Source: Verrucomicrobiota bacterium (GTDB taxonomy: Bacteria; Verrucomicrobiota; Verrucomicrobiia; Chthoniobacterales; UBA6821). From it: DNA of 6,096 nt. The notes beneath the pieces are model-generated. The model was not told the origin of the DNA. It searched no databases and worked only from the letters and a program-made list of their open reading frames with translations. The stretch lies in NCBI GenBank assembly GCA_016871655.1, contig VHCR01000094.1, positions 1-6,096 of the forward strand, read 5' to 3'. Shown here piece by piece: positions 1 to 5,703 of this stretch. The number at the start of each line of letters is the position of its first letter. Within the stretch, counting starts at the first letter, position 1. The position numbers and the translations under genes are program-made.

Positions 1-1
1 A

Positions 2-1069
2 GCGCTGACCCTTTCTAGTGATTTTATTGGAATAGCTTTGGGGCAACTTTGCTATGGCCCATTACTCGATCGCTTTGGGCGTAAGAAACCGCTTTACATT
101 GGGCTGTTCATCTACTTGATTGCTTCACTTTTCTGCATGACGAGTCGTCATCTTGAGCAAATGATTTTTTGGCGGTTTGTTGTTGGGGCAGGGGGATGTG
201 TTGCGGGAATTGTTTCTTTTGCTTCAGTGCGAGATTTTTTTAAGGCTGAGGAGCGAGCAAAAATTTTTTCCATGATGATTCTTGTCATGGGAGTATCACC
301 TCTTTTTGCTCCGAGTTTAGGAAACATCCTCACTCTTTTTTTTGGATGGCAGGCGATTTTTTTGATGTTGGCTTTAATTTCTTGTTTTCTCATTCTTGGA
401 ACTCATTTTCTCTTGCCATCAAAGATCCTGCCTGATCAAAACGTCCGTTTAAATCCATGGTCTATTTTAAAAGATTATCAACAAATTGCTACCACTCCCT
501 GTTTCTATATTTATGGCCTTTGTGGAGCTTGTTCTTTTGCTGCCCTTTTTGCTTATGTTTCAGGATCGCCTCAGCTTTTTTTAAACTTTTTTCATGTGAG
601 CACTACAACATACAGTTGGATTTTCACGCTGATTGCAGGTGGTTTTATTTTAGCGAGCCAACTCAATATTTTGTTGCTGCGGAGGTTCAGTAGTATTTCT
701 ATTTTGCGCGTCTCCTTATTTTTTCAGACTGGAATAGCTTTGTTGTTTTTAAGCATGTTTCTGATCCATCATTTTTCATTGATGCTTGCATCGAGTCTCC
801 TCTTTTTTCTCATGGCTTCTGTTAACATCACTTTTTCTAATGCTAATGTGTTCGCAATTGCCCCCTTTGGAACTAATACGGGCCGGGCTTCTGCCTTAAT
901 TGGCTTTTCTCAAATGTTTCTTGGATCGATTTCGTCAATGAGTGTGGGCGTTTTAGGAGGTAAAAATTTAATATTTCTCCCAGTCATTATATTTATTGCG
1001 TCATCAATAGCCTGTCTTTTGAGTTCAAAAAAAATAAAAAATGAACATCATGATGGATCACCTGTCTAA
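2..1069 (+). CDS. Bcr/CflA-family MFS drug-resistance transporter (5' end cut by window edge)
   Basis: Inner-membrane proton-driven exporter of the major facilitator superfamily, Bcr/CflA drug-resistance branch; substrate unknown. The frame is open to the left edge and upstream codons read ALTLSSDFIGIALGQ, which fits TM2 of the family, so the TTG at 38 is not the start and roughly 40-50 N-terminal residues (TM1 and the start of TM2) lie outside. Visible are MFS motif A (GPLLDRFGRK, about 56-85), the Bcr/CflA-typical VRDFF...ER loop followed by MGVSPLFAPSLG and FGWQAIF (about 221-365), the half-way AYVSGSP segment (about 550-576), and late GRASALIGFSQMFLG (about 880-925). About ten further hydrophobic stretches follow and the C-terminus is a short polar tail. 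Coding sequence is AT-rich with many T runs (eight T at 336-343), unlike genes to the right. The next gene begins 34 bases downstream, so co-transcription is likely. Family call is firm; substrate is not. Confidence 0.9.
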   Translation, partial: ALTLSSDFIGIALGQLCYGPLLDRFGRKKPLYIGLFIYLIASLFCMTSRHLEQMIFWRFVVGAGGCVAGIVSFASVRDFFKAEERAKIFSMMILVMGVSPLFAPSLGNILTLFFGWQAIFLMLALISCFLILGTHFLLPSKILPDQNVRLNPWSILKDYQQIATTPCFYIYGLCGACSFAALFAYVSGSPQLFLNFFHVSTTTYSWIFTLIAGGFILASQLNILLLRRFSSISILRVSLFFQTGIALLFLSMFLIHHFSLMLASSLLFFLMASVNITFSNANVFAIAPFGTNTGRASALIGFSQMFLGSISSMSVGVLGGKNLIFLPVIIFIASSIACLLSSKKIKNEHHDGSPV

Positions 1070-1079
1070 GTTTATAAGC

Positions 1080-1099
1080 AACTAACTAACTAACTAACT
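1080..1099. repeat. Tetranucleotide tandem repeat, five copies of AACT
   Basis: Five perfect AACT units are followed by AAAT and then the ATG at 1104. The tract fills the space where a ribosome binding site would lie (about 5 to 24 bases before the start codon) and places TAA in all three frames between the two genes. Changes in copy number would alter leader length and spacing without touching either coding sequence. Whether the number varies cannot be seen in one sequence. Confidence 0.9.
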
Positions 1100-1103
1100 A
1101 AAT

Positions 1104-1634
1104 ATGAAAAATAAAATTTGCTCATTTTTTTTAATCGGCTTATTAGCTTCTGCTAGCTGCTTTGCTGAAGCAGCAACTGTTCCAGGCCTCTATCAAAAAG
1201 TAACTACGGTTTCTTCAACCTTTCCAGGAGAAGAGCAGGAAGTTGTTAATATAGAAATAGCGAATAAAGCGTGGGCGAGCGGCCAAGCAGATCCCGTTCA
1301 TTTAAAACTTAACCAAAAAATAGGCGAAATATCTGTTTATTGGTATGTTGAGAATCAGAAAGGCTACTTCAATGTTTACTATTCTCTAGATAAAAATCGT
1401 GTTGACTCAGAATTCTTAAAAGTGACAGGAGGTCAATGGGGGGTCGCGCAATATGCTTGGTTTGGAAATACAAGTGAAACTTATCAATTTATTCCTCAAA
1501 AACCAGGAACAACAACGCTCTACTATAAATATCGAGGCGAAAAACCAGTGATTGAAGTGCCTATTGTTATTGATCCAGATCCTGTTCAAAATAGTCCTTC
1601 TTCTGATTCAGATGTGGTTTCTGAACAAAGCTAA
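1104..1634 (+). CDS. Small exported protein, possible degenerate chagasin/I42-like fold
   Basis: A 176-residue protein I cannot assign firmly. It begins with a good Sec signal peptide: basic MKNK, a hydrophobic stretch at residues 5-18, and a likely cut after AEA (21-23). Cys19 is preceded by SAS, a poor lipobox, so a lipoprotein is less likely. The mature part looks all-beta. Residues 65-156 resemble the chagasin/I42 cysteine-protease-inhibitor pattern: a strand ending near N84, then KGY (86-88) where the family has NPTTGY, GGQWG (109-113) where it has a glycine-rich loop, and YQFIPQKPGTTTLYYKYRGE (127-146) like the strand pair before the RPW loop. The inhibitory loop residues themselves are mostly missing, so inhibitor activity is doubtful. 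The tail (157-176) is acidic, Ser-rich and probably disordered. The gene is AT-rich like the MFS gene before it, has no Shine-Dalgarno sequence, and ends just before a strong terminator. Gene and export are likely; the fold is a guess. Confidence 0.75.
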   Translation: MKNKICSFFLIGLLASASCFAEAATVPGLYQKVTTVSSTFPGEEQEVVNIEIANKAWASGQADPVHLKLNQKIGEISVYWYVENQKGYFNVYYSLDKNRVDSEFLKVTGGQWGVAQYAWFGNTSETYQFIPQKPGTTTLYYKYRGEKPVIEVPIVIDPDPVQNSPSSDSDVVSEQS

Positions 1635-1660
1635 TCCTCAAGTCAAAAATAAAATTTTAG

Positions 1661-1694
1661 TAACGGAGTAGAAAAACTACTCCGTTATTTTTTT
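1661..1694 (+). terminator. Rho-independent terminator after the secreted-protein gene
   Basis: A perfect 11-bp stem (TAACGGAGTAG at 1661-1671 with CTACTCCGTTA at 1677-1687) closes an AAAAA loop and is followed directly by seven T (1688-1694). It lies 27 bases after the stop at 1634 and ends the MFS/secreted-protein unit, so trxB must have its own promoter in the roughly 40 bases before 1735 or depend on read-through. There is no matching T tract for the other strand, so it works in one direction. Confidence 0.92.
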
Positions 1695-1734
1695 GTGCCT
1701 CTTTTCAATTTTTAAGTTAGACTCATACTTTTTT

Positions 1735-2652
1735 ATGGAACAAGTCATCATCGTTGGTACCGGCTGCGCCGGCTTAACAGCAGCCATCTACACAGCACGT
1801 GCGAATCTCTCGCCGCTCGTTCTTGAAGGCTCGCAGCCAGGAGGTCAGCTCACCACGACAACGGAGGTCGAAAATTTTCCTGGCTTTCCCGAAGGGATTG
1901 ATGGGCCAGAGCTGATCATGCGCATGCACAAACAGGCAGAAAAATTTGGTGCCCGTTTTCTCTATGGCAGTGTGGAAGAATTTGAACAACGTGATGGAAT
2001 TAATCGTGTGAAGGTCGATGGAAAATGGATTGAAACAAAAGCCCTGATCATCGCCAGCGGCGCCTCTGCTCGTTGGCTTGGCTTGGAAGGAGAAAAAGAA
2101 CTCATTGGTCATGGGCTCACGTCGTGCGCGACATGTGATGGAGCTTTTTATCGAAACGTACCGGTCTGCGTTGTAGGCGGTGGCGACTCAGCCTGTGAAG
2201 AGGCTCTCTTTCTCACGCGCTTTGCCTCCGAAGTTTATTTGATTCATCGTCGCGACACCCTGCGTGCTTCTAAGATTATGGCTGATCGTGCGCTTGCACA
2301 TCCCAAGATCAAACCAATTTGGAATACAGCGATTGAAAAATATCTTCCTGATGAAGAAAAAAAGATGCGTGCCGTGCAATTGAAAAATCTTGAGACAGGC
2401 GAGACGCGCGAGCTCGAAGTAAAATGTGTTTTTGTTGCCATTGGACACAATGCCAACACAGGGCCATTCGCTGGGAAACTCGATATCGACAAAAAAGGAT
2501 ATCTCGTTCCGAAACATGGAACAGAGATGAACCTGCCTGGAGTTTTTGCCGCTGGAGATGTCGCTGACCAAATTTATCGTCAGGCTGTCACGGCTGCTGG
2601 ACTTGGCTGCGCGGCGGCAATTTCCGCTGAGAGATGGTTGGCGGAACAATAA
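1735..2652 (+). CDS. trxB: Thioredoxin reductase (NADPH)
   Basis: Cytoplasmic FAD enzyme that passes electrons from NADPH to thioredoxin (EC 1.8.1.9). The 305-residue product is the normal low-molecular-weight bacterial length. It shows the FAD dinucleotide motif GTGCAG at residues 8-13, [17 protein letters not shown] at 36-52, the redox-active CATC at 131-134 followed by DGAFYR, the NADPH-binding GGGDSACEE at 148-156, HRRDTLRA at 171-178 with the arginines that read the NADPH phosphate, and the C-terminal FAD segment [11 protein letters not shown] at 269-279. The first motif has Cys-Ala where most family members have Pro-Ala. The ATG at 1735 is chosen because the protein then begins right at the FAD strand. 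An in-frame TTG at 1693 lies inside the upstream terminator's T tract and is not credible. No Shine-Dalgarno sequence is visible. First gene of a probable three-gene operon; all catalytic residues are intact. Confidence 0.96.
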   Translation: MEQVIIVGTGCAGLTAAIYTARANLSPLVLEGSQPGGQLTTTTEVENFPGFPEGIDGPELIMRMHKQAEKFGARFLYGSVEEFEQRDGINRVKVDGKWIETKALIIASGASARWLGLEGEKELIGHGLTSCATCDGAFYRNVPVCVVGGGDSACEEALFLTRFASEVYLIHRRDTLRASKIMADRALAHPKIKPIWNTAIEKYLPDEEKKMRAVQLKNLETGETRELEVKCVFVAIGHNANTGPFAGKLDIDKKGYLVPKHGTEMNLPGVFAAGDVADQIYRQAVTAAGLGCAAAISAERWLAEQ

Positions 2653-2659
2653 ATAGAAG

Positions 2660-3826
2660 ATGTTAGTTTGTGATTTAACCCAATTCTACTCTCCCGTTGG
2701 CGGCGGCGTGCGGCGTTACATCAGCGAGAAGGCAAAGCACCTGCGAGCGGCAGGGCATCGGCATTTGTTGATTGTTCCTGGCGAAAAAACAGAGCGCCAC
2801 GAGGAGAATGGAAATATCATTTACACGATTGCCTCGCCGCTGATTTCGCGGACGGCGCGTTATCGGGCATTGTTAAATCTGCCTCTCATTGAAGAAGCCT
2901 TCGAGCGAGAGCGTCCTGACATCATCGAGTCCGGAGATCCTTACCAAGTGGCTTGGAAGGCGATTGCTTCGGGGCATGGGCTCGGGATTCCAACCGTAGG
3001 GTTTTATCATTCTCATTTTCCAGAAGCGACAGTGCGATCGGTTGCAAAGTATTTTGGAGGGATTTCTGTCCTCATTGCCGAGGAAATTTCGAAGCGATAT
3101 GTGGCGGCCCTCTACAATCGATTTCAACGAACTCTTGTTCCGAGTGCGCTTTACACCGACCTGCTGACAACATGGGGTGTCGAAAATGCAGTCACGTTGG
3201 AACTGGGCGTTGATACCTCCATTTTTTATGCTGATCGAGAGCGTGGAAAAACGGTTCGGCAACAACTTTCTTTACCTCTCGATCGAACGCTCCTGCTCTA
3301 TGTGGGAAGACTTGCCCCTGAAAAAAATGTGAGAACATTGATCGGAGCCTTTTCGCACCTCCATCACGAACAGCCACATCGCTATCATCTCCTGGTGATT
3401 GGAGATGGACCGCTCCGAGGTCCATTACAACGACTCGCAGAGAAAACAGGCGAGATTACGTGGCATTCTTATTGTCAAGACGCGAGCGCTCTTGCCGATA
3501 TTTATCGTGCGGCAGATATCTTCATTCATCCTGGTGTCCAAGAAACTTTTGGGTTGGTGACGCTTGAGGCTCAAGCATGCAGTACGCCAGTAGTTGGGAT
3601 TCAAGGAACCTCAACGGAGCGGCTCGTGGTCGCAGGAAAAGAGTTGGGAGCTCACAGAAATAATCCACTTGCGCTCGCAGAGGCGATAGGAAAAGCTTCA
3701 CAGGCTGATCTCGTGAGTTTAGGGAATCAAGCTGCAAGCATTGTCAGAGAGCGCTATTGTTGGAAGCGCGTCTTCGATCAACTTTTTAAAGTTTATCAAG
3801 AGGTGATCACGAGCTATAGTGCATAA
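2660..3826 (+). CDS. GT4-family glycosyltransferase (GT-B fold)
   Basis: Retaining nucleotide-sugar glycosyltransferase of the large GT4 family, probably acting at the cytoplasmic face of the membrane. The 388 residues cover both Rossmann lobes. The N-terminal acceptor lobe has LTQFYSPVGGGVRRYI (6-21), the glycine-rich loop typical of the family, and YHSHFP (116-121). The C-terminal donor lobe has LELGVDTSIF (180-189), YVGRLAPEKN with R217 and K222 that contact the nucleotide phosphates, VIGDGP (246-251), and HPGVQETFGLVTLEAQA (290-306) containing the EX7E pair E295/E303. The YHSHFP region and overall pattern recall PimB/MgtA-type mannosyltransferases and SqdX-like enzymes, so a lipid or lipid-linked acceptor is possible, but sugar and acceptor are unknown. 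It starts 7 bases after trxB stops, with only a weak AGAAG abutting the ATG, so it probably relies on transcription and perhaps translation from trxB. Confidence 0.92.
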   Translation: MLVCDLTQFYSPVGGGVRRYISEKAKHLRAAGHRHLLIVPGEKTERHEENGNIIYTIASPLISRTARYRALLNLPLIEEAFERERPDIIESGDPYQVAWKAIASGHGLGIPTVGFYHSHFPEATVRSVAKYFGGISVLIAEEISKRYVAALYNRFQRTLVPSALYTDLLTTWGVENAVTLELGVDTSIFYADRERGKTVRQQLSLPLDRTLLLYVGRLAPEKNVRTLIGAFSHLHHEQPHRYHLLVIGDGPLRGPLQRLAEKTGEITWHSYCQDASALADIYRAADIFIHPGVQETFGLVTLEAQACSTPVVGIQGTSTERLVVAGKELGAHRNNPLALAEAIGKASQADLVSLGNQAASIVRERYCWKRVFDQLFKVYQEVITSYSA

Positions 3827-3842
3827 TTAGAAAACTATTTTC

Positions 3843-4517
3843 ATGATCGTCAGCAATCCATCGCCAGGAATTTTTATTCGTTGCTATCAACCGAGTGATC
3901 GCGCTCGCGTGCGCGAGTTGTGCTGTCAGACCGGTTTTTTAGGACAAGATATTGCCCCTGTTTTTGAAGATCGTGAAATTTTTGCTGATTATTTGACGCG
4001 TTACTATACCGACGTAGAGCCTCAATCTTCTTTTGTCTTGGAGCATCAGGGAGAGATCAAAGGATATCTTCTTGGATCCCATCTCCCATTTCGTCAGCAA
4101 TGGTTTAGTTTTTTCAATAACATTAAACTTTTCTGTCGCGGGATGAGTCGTTACCCGAAGTACAATCGAGCAACGCGAGATTTTATTGGGTGGATTTTGC
4201 GTAACTCATGGCGCGAAGTTCCTGCGGCGCCACGGAGAAGCGCTCATTTTCATTTTAACATTCTTCCCGAAGCGCAAGGCCTGGCTCATTCGACGGCACT
4301 GATGAATGCTTATCTTGATTATCTTCGCAGTAAGAAAGTCGAATCGGTCTATGGACAAGTAGTGACATTTGAGACACGCCGTGGAGCAAGGGTTTTTGAG
4401 CGCTATGGATTTCAAGTTCTCGAACGACGAGAGATCACCAAGTACCGGAAAATTCATCCGGAGCCGGTTTATTTGACAACCGTTCTCATGAGGCTGACGT
4501 CATCGGATGCGGGATGA
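3843..4517 (+). CDS. GNAT-like N-acetyltransferase
   Basis: A 224-residue protein with the layout of a GCN5-related acetyltransferase, which moves an acetyl group from acetyl-CoA to an amine. An N-terminal strand and helix (FIRCYQPSDRARVRELC, 11-27) match the GNAT opening. SSFVLEHQGEIKGYLLGSH (62-80) is the central beta hairpin. HFHFNILPEAQGLAHSTALM (135-154) fits motif A, where the acetyl-CoA pyrophosphate loop is usually Q/RxxGxG/A; here it reads EAQGLAHS. VVTFETRRGARVFERYGFQV (173-192) is the usual late helix leading into the final strands. An insert of about 50 residues between the hairpin and motif A (81-134) is aromatic and basic and may carry the acceptor site. The gene follows the glycosyltransferase by 16 bases and is probably co-transcribed, so an acceptor related to the same glycan is possible but unproven. 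It has no clear Shine-Dalgarno sequence and no terminator after it. Confidence 0.82.
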   Translation: MIVSNPSPGIFIRCYQPSDRARVRELCCQTGFLGQDIAPVFEDREIFADYLTRYYTDVEPQSSFVLEHQGEIKGYLLGSHLPFRQQWFSFFNNIKLFCRGMSRYPKYNRATRDFIGWILRNSWREVPAAPRRSAHFHFNILPEAQGLAHSTALMNAYLDYLRSKKVESVYGQVVTFETRRGARVFERYGFQVLERREITKYRKIHPEPVYLTTVLMRLTSSDAG

Positions 4518-4560
4518 GAGGGGAAGAATAGAATCGCCCTAAAAGAACGCAAGGAATCTT
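4518..4560. other. Short convergent intergenic gap without a clear terminator
   Basis: The plus-strand operon ends at 4517 and the minus-strand dxr gene ends at 4561. I see no hairpin with a T tract for either strand in these 43 bases, only a weak TCATC/GATGA pairing across the end of the acetyltransferase gene. Transcripts may overlap here or end by another mechanism. Confidence 0.6.
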
Positions 4561-5703
4561 CTATCTACTGACAAGCCGCCGTGCGGCTTCGTCAGCAATC
4601 AAGATTTCATCAAGTGAAGGATCTTTAACGAGAGGAATGGTGTTCATCGCTTTTTCGACAAGTTCCCAAATTTGAGGAAAACGAATTTTGCCTTCGAGAA
4701 AGAGAGCGACGGCCACTTCATTTGCAGCGTTGAGGACTGCTGGCATCGTGCCGCCTTGAGTGCCAGCTTCGTGTGCAAGCCGTAACGCAGGGAAAACATC
4801 ATGACGTGGTTTTTCAAAATGAAGCGCGGCAAGCCTCGCCAGATCAAGGTAGGAGGCCGGTCCCGGGACGCGATCAGGATAAGTGACCGCATATTGAATC
4901 GGCAGCATCATATTATTTTGACTGAGCTGTGCTAAGATTGAGCCATCGACAAACTCAACCATCGAGTGAATGATGCTCTCGGGATGGATGATGACGTCGA
5001 TTTTTTCCATAGGCATGTCGAATAACCACATCGCTTCGATCATCTCGAGGGCTTTGTTGAAAAGTGTTGCTGAATCAAGCGTGTTTTTTTTTCCCATCTT
5101 CCAAGTCGGATGACGCAACGCCATCTCGGGTGTGACATTCCAAAGCTCTTCCGTTGGCGTGTTGCGAAAGGGACCTCCGGAGCAAGTTAAAATGAGGCGC
5201 CTCACCGTAGTAGGGTCGCGTCCTTCGAGGCATTGGAACAGCGCACTGTGTTCGCTGTCGATCGGAAGAATACGACAGCGCTGTTTTCTTGCAGCGCTCA
5301 TCACTTGTTGGCCAGCCATAACAAGAATTTCTTTACTCGCTACAGCCAGATCTTTTCCAGCTTCTAACGCCGCAAGTGCTGGCTTGAGGCCTGCAGTTCC
5401 TGAGATCGCAATGAGGACCATATCGGCTTCAGGCATCGTGGAAAGTTTTAACAATCCTTCTGCTCCATGAAAAACAGAGCAGCTTTTTTTAAAATTTTTT
5501 TTGAGAAGAGCAGTCGTCGCTTCTTCTTTGGTGCTGATGGCATGCGGCTGAAACTCATTTGCTAATTCGAGCAGTCGTTCGTTGTTGTTGTTGCCTGAGA
5601 GGCCAACAATCTTCATCCGATCAGGGAGTGCGCGTGCGACTTCGGCTGCGCTAGAACCGATAGAGCCAGTGCCTCCGAGGATAGAAACGTTACGTGAGTT
5701 CAT
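4561..5703 (-). CDS. dxr: 1-deoxy-D-xylulose 5-phosphate reductoisomerase
   Basis: Cytoplasmic enzyme of the MEP isoprenoid pathway; converts 1-deoxy-D-xylulose 5-phosphate to 2-C-methyl-D-erythritol 4-phosphate with NADPH and a divalent metal (EC 1.1.1.267), the target of fosmidomycin. The 380 residues are full length. Visible are the NADPH motif GGTGSIGSS (10-18), VASKEILVMAG (121-131), the metal and substrate motif PIDSEHSALFQCL (147-159; D149, S150, E151), SGGPFR (175-180), the active-site flap HPTWKMGKK (198-206), DSATLFNKALEMIEAMWLF (210-228) with metal ligand E220, HPESIIHSMVEFVDGS (240-255), and the late NAANEVAVALFL (325-336). All catalytic positions that I can align are present. N207 follows the flap where relatives usually carry a hydrophobic residue. 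The ATG overlaps the cdsA stop by four bases, indicating coupling. rseP, often the next gene in this cluster, is absent. Confidence 0.97.
   Translation of the reverse strand: MNSRNVSILGGTGSIGSSAAEVARALPDRMKIVGLSGNNNNERLLELANEFQPHAISTKEEATTALLKKNFKKSCSVFHGAEGLLKLSTMPEADMVLIAISGTAGLKPALAALEAGKDLAVASKEILVMAGQQVMSAARKQRCRILPIDSEHSALFQCLEGRDPTTVRRLILTCSGGPFRNTPTEELWNVTPEMALRHPTWKMGKKNTLDSATLFNKALEMIEAMWLFDMPMEKIDVIIHPESIIHSMVEFVDGSILAQLSQNNMMLPIQYAVTYPDRVPGPASYLDLARLAALHFEKPRHDVFPALRLAHEAGTQGGTMPAVLNAANEVAVALFLEGKIRFPQIWELVEKAMNTIPLVKDPSLDEILIADEAARRLVSR
5700..5703 (-). promoter_or_regulatory. ATGA stop/start overlap coupling cdsA to dxr
   Basis: Read on the minus strand, the ATG of dxr (5703-5701) shares two bases with the TGA stop of cdsA (5702-5700). 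The region just upstream has no Shine-Dalgarno sequence, so ribosomes finishing cdsA probably reinitiate on dxr. This fixes the dxr start. Confidence 0.85.

Noticed and set aside
38..40. TTG as the start of the MFS transporter
   Set aside because: The frame stays open to position 2 with typical Bcr/CflA TM2 residues, so the gene is cut by the window edge.
1693..1734. In-frame TTG start giving trxB 14 extra residues
   Set aside because: It lies in the terminator's T tract, the extra residues are unlike the family, and the ATG at 1735 begins right at the FAD-binding strand.
2188..2649. Long open frame antisense to trxB (and similar ones opposite the glycosyltransferase, acetyltransferase and dxr)
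   Set aside because: Each lies wholly within a well-supported gene, has no recognisable domain, and its composition follows from the sense gene.
4500..4517. TCATC/GATGA hairpin as a terminator for the acetyltransferase gene
   Set aside because: Only five pairs with an eight-base loop, overlapping the coding end, and no T tract follows.
5483..5502. A8-T4-A7 tract in dxr as a programmed frameshift site
   Set aside because: The frame continues normally through it, no useful alternative frame or stem-loop is seen, and the lysine-rich stretch explains the A runs.
5581..5592. Four GTT units (AAC on the coding strand) in dxr as a variable microsatellite
   Set aside because: Four in-frame trinucleotide units encoding NNNN near residues 38-41 are within chance and would not shift the frame.
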